Source of the DNA: Geomonas sp. Red32
GTDB lineage: Bacteria; Desulfobacterota; Desulfuromonadia; Geobacterales; Geobacteraceae
Assembly (NCBI RefSeq): GCF_023652955.1
Contig: NZ_JAKLOY010000007.1
Location: 248,001-312,000 of the forward strand
Direction of reading: 5' to 3'
DNA: 64,000 nt
The translations under genes and the position numbers were made by a program. This document shows, piece by piece, positions 55,301 through 63,500 of the stretch (within the stretch, counting starts at the first letter, position 1; every line of letters begins with the position of its first letter). The notes beneath the pieces were generated by a model that made no database searches, was not told the origin of the DNA, and saw only the letters and a program-made list of their open reading frames with translations.

Positions 55301-58300
55301 GGTGTTACCGGCGGTGGCGACGGTCATGCCGGTTGGGAAGGTGTCGGTAAAGGCGCTGGTGAGGGTGATCGGGATCCCGTTGGTGTTCCCGATGGTGAGC
55401 GTCATGCTGGTGGTCCCCCCGGAGGCCAGGCTGGTGGTGCCGAACACCTTGGCGATGGTGGGGGGCTGGGGTCCGTTGAGGGTGGCGGTGGCTGCCACCG
55501 TGTTGGAGCCGGAGTTGGTGGTGGTCAACGCTCCCGCCGCGATGGTGTTCGCGTAGGTGTTCGAGGAGGTGATGGTGGTGTTGACCGTGATGGTGCAGCT
55601 CGAGTTAGCCGGGATGACCCCGGAGGCGAGCTTGAGGCTCGTACCGTTATTGGCGGCGGTCAGCGTGCCGCTGCAACCGGTCCCGGTGATGACGGCGCCC
55701 GCCGAGGTGGTGTTTTGCAGCCCGGTCGGGTAGCTGTCGGTGAAGGCCGCCCCGGTGATGGCGACCGTGTTGGGATTGGTCAGCACCACGCTCATCACTG
55801 AGGTCGATCCCACGTTGATGGAGTTGGGGGAAAACGACTTGGTCACCGCCGGGGGAGCCATCGCGACGAGCGTACCCGAGGCCGAGTTCCCGGTCCCCGC
55901 GTTGGTGGTGGTGACCGCCCCGGTGGCGTTCGTGTAGCTCCCGGCGGTAGGACTCGTGGTGGTCACGGTAACGGTGCAGGAGCCGCTGGCGGGGATGGTC
56001 GCCCCCGCGAGGGAGAGGGTGCCGCTGGTGGCGCCGTTGGTGGAGCCGGAGATACCGCCGGTGCAGGTGGTCGCATCGTTGAGCGCCGCGGTGTTGAAGA
56101 GACCGGCCGGGTAGCTGTCGTTGAATGCGGCCCCCGTGATGGCGGTCGCATTCGGGTTGGTGAGGGTCACCGTCATCGCCGAGGTCCCTCCCGGGAGGAT
56201 GGTTCCCGGGGAGGCGAAGGCCTTGGTGACGGTCGGGGGATTGAGGACCAGGAGGTTGACGGTGGTTCCCGCCGCGACGCTGGTGGTGTTGGTGGTGGTC
56301 ACCGCCGGGGTGCGGTTCGCGTAGGTCCCGGCGGTGGCCGCGGAGACGCTGGCGGAGAAGGTGCAGGTGGTATTGGCGGGGATGGTCCCGCCGGTCAGCG
56401 CCAGCGAGGTCCCCCCCGCGTTGGCGGTGAGGGTGCCGCTGCACCCGCTCCCGGTGATGGTGGGGGAGGGGGTGGCGGTGTTGAGGAGGTTGGCCGGGTA
56501 GTTGTCGGTAAAGGCCACCCCCGTGATGGGGACCGCGTCCGGGTTGGTGACGGCGATGTTGACCGAGGCCGGGAGGTTGACCCCCACCTGGTTGGGGGTG
56601 AAGGTCTTGACCACCGTCGGCGGGCTCATGACGGTGAAGGTTGCCGTCGCCGCCGCGGTGTTGCTCGGCAGCGTGGTGGCCGTGGTGGCGAGGGCTCCGG
56701 CAGCGATGGTGTTCGTGTAGGTGGCGCCGGCGGTGGCTCCCTTGACGGTGACGGACGCCGTACAGCTCCCGTTGGCCGGTATCGTGTTGCCGGTCCCGGT
56801 CAGCCTGAAGGTGCTCCCCCCGCCGGTGGCCGAGACGGTTCCCCCGCAGGTGGTGGAGGCGGCCGGGGTGGTCGCATTGGTGAGGCCGGTCGGGAAGGTG
56901 TCGGTGAAGGTGACCCCGGTGGCCGGGATGTTGTTCGGATTGGACAGGGTCACCGTCATCACCGAGGTCGTGGCGGTGGCGGTGACCGTGGAGGGGGAGA
57001 ACGCCTTGGTGACCGTCAGCGGAGAATACGAGTTGATGGTGGCGGTGACGTTGTCGTTCCCCGAGTAATAATCGGTGATCGCCCCCGGAATGGTGAGGCT
57101 TGCCGTGTTGGAAAAGGAGTTCCCGATCGGCACCGAGTTGACGGTGGCGTTGACCCGGAAGGCGACCGATCCCCCCTTGGTGAGGTTGACCGTGGTGTTT
57201 ATGCTGCCGCTACCCGAGGATGCGCCGCAGGCGGTGGCGCCCCCTGTCGAGGATCCGGCGGTCACCACCGAACAGGTCCACGCCCCCGGAGTCACGTTGG
57301 AGGGGAATATATCGGTGACCCCGACCGCGGAAGCGTAAATGTCGTTGGGGCCGTTGTTGGTGGCGGTCAACAGATACTGGAACGACGAATTGAGGTTCGC
57401 GTTGGTTATCTGGGTGGAGGTGCCGCTGCTCACCGGGACCTTGGTGATCCCGAGGTCGATGGAGGTGCTTTGCCCGAGCGAGGTGATCAGGAGGTTTCGC
57501 ACGTCGTGGTAGTTGTTGGCCCCCCCGGTACTGGCGCCGAAGCCGACCCTCAGGGTCTGGGAGGGGGAGATGGTGGGGAGCGACTGGTTGCTCACCACCT
57601 GCACCGGGATGGTGTTGTAGCCGAACTGCACCCAGGCGTTCAGGACCGGGTTGGGGGCCGGCGATATCTGGATCATCACCTTGCGGTACCCGGTGCCGGT
57701 CTGGCTCGGACGCGAGGAGACCCCACCGGTATAGAGCCCGCCGTAGCCGGTGGTGGAGGATGAGGTGGCGACCCAGGGATACGACGAGGCGTCCAGCGTG
57801 GAGCCGACCGCTCCGTTGCCGAAGCCTACCACCGAGCCGCGGACGGTGATGGTATTGGCGTCGAGGTTCGAGGAGTTGGTGTTCCACCCCATGAAGCGCC
57901 CCTCGGTGCAGGCCGCGTAGTTGCCGTACTCGTCGATACCGATGCCGACGTAGCCGCCGCTCACCCCGGGGACGGCCGGCGAGACGCTGGTGCCGCCGTT
58001 GCAGATCGGGTTGTTGGCCATCTTCTGCGCGTAGCCGAGCGAGCCCCCGAAGGCGCCGATGTTGAAGGTGGGGACGTTGGAGTCGAAGAGAAAGACGCTC
58101 GTGCCGTCGGCACCGCTTCCCCCCCAGGCCGCGTAGTCGAACTGGATGAGGACCCCGGCGGAGAGGTCGAAGGAGGTCGTGTTGTAGGCGAAACCGGTCT
58201 GGTTGCCGTTGGTGTTGGTGAGTCTCAGCCACCCCTGTCCCACCGGGTCGTAGGTGGGGGACGCCCCTCCGGTGCCGGTCAGGTAGGCCGAGGCGGGATT

Positions 58301-58492
58301 TCCCCCAAGGACCCACCCCGACGCGTTGGTATCGGTCATGGGGGCGTTGATGATGATATAGGCGTGGAGGGTGCCGGGGATGAGCAGCAACAGCAAGAAG
58401 GCGAGCGACACCGCGCTCCAGGCCGCACGGGCGGCACGGGCGGCACGGCGGCGGATTACTGCGGTCAAGTTATCTGTCTTGGTCAGGAGCAC
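52367..58492 (-). CDS. Giant surface protein: L-type lectin-like domain and DUF11-like repeats
   Basis: A 2041-residue protein from GTG 58492 (preceded by GGAG); a GTG at 58519 is an alternative. A basic leader and a hydrophobic stretch (AVSLAFLLLLLIPGTLHA) form a long signal peptide. Residues about 50-330 look like an L-type lectin-like domain (FDYAAWGGSGADGTSVFLFD and GGYVGIGIDEYGNY). There follow about 12-13 repeats of about 115-130 residues of the DUF11/related type, each starting near PPTVTKAFSPS and containing GVTFTDTFPTGL and CTITV. Almost no Lys or Glu is seen in the repeats. No C-terminal anchor or autotransporter barrel is visible. It is probably a secreted or surface adhesin or sheath protein. 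Confidence 0.85.
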   Translation of the reverse strand: MLLTKTDNLTAVIRRRAARAARAAWSAVSLAFLLLLLIPGTLHAYIIINAPMTDTNASGWVLGGNPASAYLTGTGGASPTYDPVGQGWLRLTNTNGNQTGFAYNTTSFDLSAGVLIQFDYAAWGGSGADGTSVFLFDSNVPTFNIGAFGGSLGYAQKMANNPICNGGTSVSPAVPGVSGGYVGIGIDEYGNYAACTEGRFMGWNTNSSNLDANTITVRGSVVGFGNGAVGSTLDASSYPWVATSSSTTGYGGLYTGGVSSRPSQTGTGYRKVMIQISPAPNPVLNAWVQFGYNTIPVQVVSNQSLPTISPSQTLRVGFGASTGGANNYHDVRNLLITSLGQSTSIDLGITKVPVSSGTSTQITNANLNSSFQYLLTATNNGPNDIYASAVGVTDIFPSNVTPGAWTCSVVTAGSSTGGATACGASSGSGSINTTVNLTKGGSVAFRVNATVNSVPIGNSFSNTASLTIPGAITDYYSGNDNVTATINSYSPLTVTKAFSPSTVTATATTSVMTVTLSNPNNIPATGVTFTDTFPTGLTNATTPAASTTCGGTVSATGGGSTFRLTGTGNTIPANGSCTASVTVKGATAGATYTNTIAAGALATTATTLPSNTAAATATFTVMSPPTVVKTFTPNQVGVNLPASVNIAVTNPDAVPITGVAFTDNYPANLLNTATPSPTITGSGCSGTLTANAGGTSLALTGGTIPANTTCTFSASVSAATAGTYANRTPAVTTTNTTSVAAGTTVNLLVLNPPTVTKAFASPGTILPGGTSAMTVTLTNPNATAITGAAFNDSYPAGLFNTAALNDATTCTGGISGSTNGATSGTLSLAGATIPASGSCTVTVTTTSPTAGSYTNATGAVTTTNAGTGNSASGTLVAMAPPAVTKSFSPNSINVGSTSVMSVVLTNPNTVAITGAAFTDSYPTGLQNTTSAGAVITGTGCSGTLTAANNGTSLKLASGVIPANSSCTITVNTTITSSNTYANTIAAGALTTTNSGSNTVAATATLNGPQPPTIAKVFGTTSLASGGTTSMTLTIGNTNGIPITLTSAFTDTFPTGMTVATAGNTGTCTGVTATAGAGSIAMANGTSIPVGGCTIVVTVTSSTAGTAVDTIAAGALQTSMGNNQTAVSASLAVYAPPTVTKAFSPTSVSFGGSSTMTITVTNPLANPGNITGVALSDSYVGGLTNTAAGSVACSGGGSATLSGGGSGGNSVGFTAGTIVPGGTCTITQSLSATATYANTTGAPTATGPVALTGPGASATLTVNPIAPTVTEDFAATNLATGASTTLTLTLGNTNAGPITLTSAFTDTLPAGMTIGTAGSTGTCGGITATSGATSFTMASGGTIPAGGCTIVVNIVSSVAGSGNDTVAVGDLQTTAGSNTVGATDTVNVYAPPTVAKTFSPSSIPAGGTSTMTITVTNPAANPGSITGVSISDSYSGGLVNSGTGSVACSGAGSATLTGGANAGTAIGFNTGTIVAGGTCTITQTVTTNASYTNTTGAPTGTGPVALTGTTASATLTATQQAAPTVVKSFSPTQIETGGSATLTITLTNPSANTISINGVAFTDTFPTSPAQMTVNGVITSDCGGSTGVINTNKGISLSGGTIPAGGSCYVSVPVTASTIGTYTNTTSTITSSNAATAAAASGQLVVAAVAAPTVTKSFSPSQVGQGLNSQLTISIYNPNSSISLTGVSFTDSFPSGMQASSPSSISTGAACGATATVAADNLSVSLSGGTIAAKSTCTITLNVNSPNAGSFLNSLTVTTTNAGSKSASGTLNVLQPPTATVQFAPAMTLVNSATVLTFTLVNPNSIPIAGLAFTDSYPGNLYNFSSATTTCSATSTICNCSAGSVTAAANGTSLVLSGVTLSGGATCTVNVNVAATATGSYQNSSGPVAISTTNAGSASAAPAGMVVTGTPVLSVVKTANPTAGKPGDVITYTGTVTNPSGGYATTVVVTDTVSPYTAFGLNSYGTGVPFQFNDGTTPSGLTMGAPAYSSDNGSTWSYTPTSGAGGANAGYDAKVTNWKIPMTGTMNPSGASFSVNYKVQIR

Positions 58493-58885
58493 GGGAGGGT
58501 CTCCGCGGGGCCGGTACACACGGTAGGGATATCGCTAAGTGATTAAACTTTGGGCCAAAAAATTGCCGCCAATCATATAGGATCTCACAGGCATATTCAA
58601 CGATGAATTAGCTTTGGTTGAAAATTTCGATAGAAGCCGGTCTGGGGGAATTGTCCTGGCTGGGTGAAAAATAGGGAAGGTTGGGGCATTTCACCCACCG
58701 TGGGGCTGCGGGAGGGAGTGGGGGAGTTGCCCCACCCCGGGAGTGGCTGCCGTCGGCCGCAGGAGCCAACCGGCGGTAATTCAGCCGGTTGCCGCCGGCC
58801 GGGCGCCGTATTCTCCGCCGGGAGCGGGGGAGGGCGCCGGTTTGGCAAGCATCGTGCACATGAGACGATAAACCGCCGCTATTAC
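58493..58885. other. Intergenic region with several hairpins
   Basis: The first 130 bases are AT-rich and may hold the promoter of the giant surface protein (minus strand). The rest is strongly structured. TGGGTGAAA at 58661-58669 pairs with TTTCACCCA at 58689-58697. GTGGGGC/GCCCCAC follows, as does a CCGGCGG/CCGCCGG group near 58770-58800. Open frames across it on both strands are short and unlike the neighbours' proteins. I see no gene before selC. Confidence 0.5.
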
Positions 58886-58983
58886 GGAAGCACCTTCATC
58901 GCTGGTGGGTGGCCCGGTCTTCAAAACCGGTGAGGGGGATGAGAAATCTCCCTGGTGGGTTCGATTCCCATGTGCTTCCGCCA
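58886..58983 (+). tRNA. selC: Selenocysteine tRNA (anticodon TCA)
   Basis: A 98-base tRNA. The 8-bp acceptor stem GGAAGCAC/GTGCTTCC (58886-58893 and 58972-58979) is one pair longer than in normal tRNAs, as expected for tRNA-Sec. Discriminator G and encoded CCA follow. The anticodon stem CCGGT/ACCGG encloses loop CTTCAAA, whose anticodon TCA reads UGA. A long variable arm (GGGGGAT and ATCTCCC) and the T-loop GGTTCGATTCC are present. Its product inserts selenocysteine at UGA codons with SelB and a SECIS hairpin; such a UGA candidate lies 3.2 kb downstream. Confidence 0.97.
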
Positions 58984-58991
58984 AACTCGTC

Positions 58992-59019
58992 AAGGCCCCT
59001 GAACTCTTCAGGGGCCTTT
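58992..59019 (+). terminator. Intrinsic terminator of selC
   Basis: AAGGCCCCTGAA (58992-59003) pairs perfectly over 12 bases with TTCAGGGGCCTT (59007-59018) around a CTC loop, followed by a short T-rich stretch. It lies 9 bases after the tRNA CCA end. Confidence 0.88.
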
Positions 59020-59047
59020 GCCGTTTCTAGGAGCGGCGGGGCTGCGT

Positions 59048-59227
59048 CCACCCCGGTCCACCCCGGTCCACCCCGGTCCACCCCGGTCCACCCCGGTCCA
59101 CCCCGGTCCACCCCGGTCCACCCCGGTCCACCCCGGTCCACCCCGGTCCACCCCGGTCCACCCCGGTCCACCCCGGTCCACCCCGGTCCACCCCGGTCCA
59201 CCCCGGTCCACCCCGGTCCACCCCGGT
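59048..59227. repeat. Tandem repeat: 18 perfect copies of a 10-bp unit
   Basis: CCACCCCGGT is repeated 18 times without a single change over 180 bases. The unit length is not a multiple of three and contains no stop codon in any frame, which creates artefactual Pro/Gly-rich open frames. The lack of drift indicates recent expansion or active homogenisation. It lies just after the selC terminator and before the cytochrome genes. Confidence 0.95.
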
Positions 59228-59551
59228 CCGCGGAATTTCCCCCAACCATTTCCCCCACTGCCGGGTCAGATCACCCTCATGTGTTTCTAATTCATTTGAA
59301 ATTACTACTTTTCCGCCGGTGTCACCTCCAACAATATCAGTCACTTGCCGCGATGAGCTCTCGAACTCGCGCTGGCCCGGTTATTGCTCTGTGTACGTGG
59401 ACTTGAATCTGATAATGAAAGGAGGTGAAGGTTGCAGCCGCATCAAGAGTCCCGCAGCAAACCCCCATCCGCCTGGAGGTTGAGGAGGTTGGGGAGCAGC
59501 AACCATCCAGCTACCCGAGTAGCTGCGAATACTACAAAGGAGAATGACACC
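59228..59551 (+). promoter_or_regulatory. Leader region of the cytochrome operon
   Basis: An AT-richer stretch (59276-59340) may hold the promoter. AAAGGAGGTGAAGG at 59418-59431 is a strong ribosome-binding-like sequence with no good gene directly after it. CAGCTAC (59508-59514) and GTAGCTG (59519-59525) form a perfect 7-bp hairpin with loop CCGA, 10 bases before the true RBS of the tetraheme cytochrome. The leader may be regulatory; I could not match it to a known riboswitch. Confidence 0.4.
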
Positions 59552-60445
59552 ATGAAGAAAATCTTGGCAATTGCGGTAGTCGCTGGACTCTCCGCCGCTG
59601 GAACCGCTTTCGGCGGTCTTCCGGCCGGCACGGGGGTCAACGGCTCCCTGCACGACATGACGGTGGTGGTTGGGCCCCAGGCTGACTCGATGGCTCGAGT
59701 CTGCGTCTTCTGCCACACCCCGCACCACGCCCAGTCCTCGGACGGGGGCTACAACCTCCCGCTTTGGAACCACGACATCCCGGACGTCACCACCTACACC
59801 CCCTACGCCTGGGCAACCCCGCTCAACTCCAACAACGGCGAGTTCACCATCACCGACCCGCTGGCCGGCCCGAGCCGTCTCTGCATGAGCTGCCATGACG
59901 GCGCCGTCGCCGTCGACGAGCACAACTCTGCCTTCGGCAAAAACGCCAGCCAGGCCACCACCTCGATCGCCAACGTGACGACCTACACCAACCAGCAGGG
60001 GCGCGGCGCCCTCGGCAAGGACCTCACCCAGACCCACCCGATCGGGTTCGACTACGTGGAGATCGCCGCCTGGCGTAACTCCAACTCCCAGAACGGTGCC
60101 CTCGACTCCAACCACAACCCGACCGGCGACACCGAAATCGTCTCGGCCGACAAAGGGTACGCCCTTTCCATCACCGTGGAAAACACCACCCAGGGCAAGT
60201 ACAACTACGTGCAGCGTAACGTGGGCGGCAAGCGCATCGTGGACAACCTCTACGGCGCCAACATCATGACCTGCGCCACCTGCCACGAGGTCCACAACAA
60301 AGAGAACGCCACCCAGGACAACTTCACCGACGGTCCGAAGAACCTCACCGTCAGCGGCACCACCTACCCGATGGCGGCCCCGAACTACTTCCTGTACGCG
60401 AAGCAGAGCGAGTCGCTCATCTGCCTCTCCTGCCACGTCAAGTAG
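59552..60445 (+). CDS. Tetraheme c-type cytochrome
   Basis: A 297-residue exported protein with signal peptide MKKILAIAVVAGLSAAGTAF. The ATG at 59552 follows AAGGAG; the in-frame TTG at 59432 only adds a non-conserved leader. Four heme-binding motifs are present: CVFCH, CMSCH, CATCH and CLSCH. Several extra His may serve as distal ligands (CHTPHHAQ, CHEVHN). It is probably a periplasmic or outer-surface electron carrier for metal respiration in this group. It lies 91 bases upstream of the larger multiheme cytochrome in the same direction and probably forms an operon with it. Confidence 0.92.
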   Translation: MKKILAIAVVAGLSAAGTAFGGLPAGTGVNGSLHDMTVVVGPQADSMARVCVFCHTPHHAQSSDGGYNLPLWNHDIPDVTTYTPYAWATPLNSNNGEFTITDPLAGPSRLCMSCHDGAVAVDEHNSAFGKNASQATTSIANVTTYTNQQGRGALGKDLTQTHPIGFDYVEIAAWRNSNSQNGALDSNHNPTGDTEIVSADKGYALSITVENTTQGKYNYVQRNVGGKRIVDNLYGANIMTCATCHEVHNKENATQDNFTDGPKNLTVSGTTYPMAAPNYFLYAKQSESLICLSCHVK

Positions 60446-60448
60446 GCA

Positions 60449-60496
60449 GGCCGGCCGGCGCGGGCCGGCTGGGAACGTTGCCTGAAGGGCAACTTT
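60449..60496 (+). terminator. Two hairpins between the cytochrome genes
   Basis: GCCGGCC (60450-60456) pairs with GGCCGGC (60463-60469). Next, GTTGCC (60477-60482) pairs with GGCAAC (60488-60493), followed by only three T. They may attenuate transcription into the next gene or stabilise the upstream mRNA. Confidence 0.4.
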
Positions 60497-60536
60497 GATG
60501 CGATGTGAATTTCATTTTTTAAAGGGGACTTACGAC

Positions 60537-63500
60537 ATGAGAAAAGGACTGGCTACATTGGTCTGTTTATCTCTGGTGTCGGCGATATGGGCGTGGGTAG
60601 CCACGGCCTACACGACGTACTGGGTAGAGACCAAAACAACCACAGCCGGTGGCTCCATCACCGTGGCGAACGCGCCGAGCCTCGCCGGTGTCGGTGCCAT
60701 CCGCTTTACCAGTTTCACCACCGCCAATGCGGTTCCGGTGACGGTAACGCCGGCTTCCGGCTACAAAATTTCCTCGGTCACGGTTGACAACGTCACCCAG
60801 ACCGTACCGGCCTCCGGCTCCTTCACCTACACCGGCCTGCAGACTCCGAACCACACGGTGAAGATCTTTGCCGGCTTCGTGGGCGCCAACGCCACCAACG
60901 CCGCCACCAAGACCTGGCAGCTCCAGATCCAAAACGGCAGTGCCGGCGGCACCATCTCCGCCGCAGGGCACTCCGTCGGCTCTTACGGCATGAAGATGTA
61001 CAACTACTCCGACACCACCCCGATTCCGGTCACCGTCGCTCCGGCCGCCGGGTACTACGTGTCGAGCGTGTACGTGAACAGCGTGCTGCAGACCGGCTTC
61101 CCGGTCACCGGCGGGTCCTACACGGTCCAGCCGTCGGCCGCCGGCAAGGTGTTCAACGTCACCGCCAACTACAAACCGGTCGTCTACACCGTGACCACCA
61201 ATGCCGCCTCCGCCGCCAACGGCATCCTTCCGGTTAACCCGAAGGTCGCCTACGGCAAGGACGTCAAGCTGGTGGTTGCCCCCCTGGCTCCCTACAACTC
61301 GGTCTCCGCCATCTCCCTCTCCGGTACCTACGGCGCGGTGACCATGGTCGACGCCCAGGGGAACACCACCGCTCCCTGGAAAGGGTCGGTCGTGGTGACC
61401 ATCTCCAACGTGACCGGGAACCTGAGCCTCGGCTACACCCCGGGCACCGACAACACCGGCCAGATGCAGGGCTGCACCAGCACCTGCCACCTGACCGCCT
61501 CGGCCGCAGTCCAAGCGACCGCCACCGACTGGGCCCTCTCCGGCCACAAGGCCAAGGCCGTCGATTGCGTGACCTGCCACAGCACCATGCCGGGTCCGGT
61601 CGTCAAGGCCTCGGTCGACGCCGCGAGCTTCAAGGTAACCGGCGCCAGCGCCGGCACCGTCGGGAGCATCTACTGCGCCCGCTGTCACGCCCAGACCGTA
61701 GCAACCGTCCAGGCCTCGCTCCACTACACCATGCCCTCCCAGCCGCTGGTCTGCACCGACTGCCACGACGCCAGCCACAATCCGAAGGGTAACCGCACCG
61801 CCTGCCAGGGTTGCCACACCTACGTGGACAACCACACCGCCCAGACCATGGGGACCAAGGCCTGCGTGGAGTGCCACGACAAGCACAATCCCAAAACCGT
61901 GACCGCCACCCTCGGGACCCCGAGCGCCCACCCCGCGGTCACCCTCTACACCTTCGAGGAAGTTGGCTACCAGATGAACAACGGCCAGCCCGTCCCCGTC
62001 CAGGTCGACGCCAACGGCAAAGGTCTGCCGTACTCCCCGAAAATGACCTGCGGTACCTCCGGGTGCCACGTCAAAAACGGGGTGGATTACACCTACGACA
62101 AGATTTCCGACCATGCCTTCCACTCCGGGCAGGGGCGCAGCGAGTACCAGGACAGCGCAACCGGGAAGTTCGACGCCACCAAGAACAAGCCATGGCTACA
62201 GTCAACAGCCATGGTCGGCAAGTGGTGAAGCCCCTCGCTTCGCCAGTTGGCGAACTTCATGAATCAGACCCCCGGCTCCAGCTCCATCTCCGCACTGAAC
62301 TACGTTAACAACCTGAGCAACTTCGTTTCCGGCAGCAGCAACATCGTAACCCCCGGCACCACCCCGAACACCGGCAGCCAGTTCACCATGGTCGACGCTT
62401 CGGCCTGGGATCTCTCCACCACCTGCGGCAGCTGCCACCCCGGCGGCGGCTTCGTCGAGAAAGACAGAAACGGCAAACGCTTCAGCATGATGAACCCGGC
62501 GATCGACGGCTACACCCCCTACACCATGACCGTCTTCGACCAGTACGACCCGAACACCGGCATGCCCAACCATCAGCTTATGGGCGCCCCCTGGTCCTAC
62601 CCGATGTACAACGGCCAGACCCCGGTCATCACCCCGGGCGGCTGGGGACAGGCCAACGCCGACGGCAGCCCGTTCATCATCACCATGCCCGACGGCAGCC
62701 AGATGCCGATCTTCCAGGGCCAGGTCATGATGCCCAACGTCAAGGAGATGGACTGCCTCATGTGCCACCTCCAGGGCTACAGCAACATGAAATCCTCCAT
62801 CATGGCCTACTCCGGCGCACACAACGTCACCCCCTCCTTCGGCTCGGGGCTGATGAACATGTTCACCCAGGCCTACGACTTCACCACCGGCATGATCGCC
62901 AAGGACGCCAACGGTGTCGTCTCCCTCACCCCGGCCTTCTTCTCCAAGATGAAAGCCCAGCCCGACAGCCAGAACTGCCGCAACTGCCACATGCCTTCCG
63001 GCCTGAAAGACCTGCCGGACATGTTCAACGACTTCCTGTCGTCGGCACCGATGCAGTACGTCAACCAGTTCACCCAGTCCTTCACCGGCCTCTCCATGCC
63101 GGCCTACGACTTCGGTGCCGTCTTCGGTTCCAGCCCCGACTGGACGCTGGGGATGGGGAGCTTCCAGACCTCTCCGGTGGTCTTCATGACCCAGACCGGC
63201 ATGGGGAGCACCCTTCCCGGTTACTCTCCGGGCATTCCGGCCGGCTGGCCGAGCGCCATGGGGAGGACCCCGTACAACCAGGCCGCCTTCGACAACTTCT
63301 CGGCCTCCAACCCCGGCATGAAGCAGTACTTCGTCGGCGGTGGCAACCCGGCAGGGATTGGGCTTGGCCCGATCTTCTACCAGGCCTTCACCCCGCAGGG
63401 TAACTACGACCAGAACTCGCTCAAGAAGAGCGTGGTCCCCTTCCCGAGGGCCGAGTGGTTCAAGCGCGGCGACATGTGGGCTCCGGGCTACGACGTCCAC

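Noticed and set aside
58597..58859. Two overlapping 83-residue minus-strand frames before selC
   Set aside because: They follow hairpin-rich spacer DNA, are rich in Pro and Arg, lack RBS and resemble nothing known.
59048..59227. CRISPR array
   Set aside because: The units are 10 bp, directly adjoining and without spacers; no cas genes are present.
59018..59406. Pro/Gly-rich open frames on both strands across the tandem repeat
   Set aside because: A stop-free 10-bp unit keeps all frames open. There is no RBS and no similarity to neighbours, so these are artefacts.
59408..59551. GEMM-type cyclic dinucleotide riboswitch before the cytochrome
   Set aside because: Such riboswitches occur upstream of Geobacter cytochromes, but the conserved ACGCAAAGC core and tetraloop receptor pattern are not seen here.
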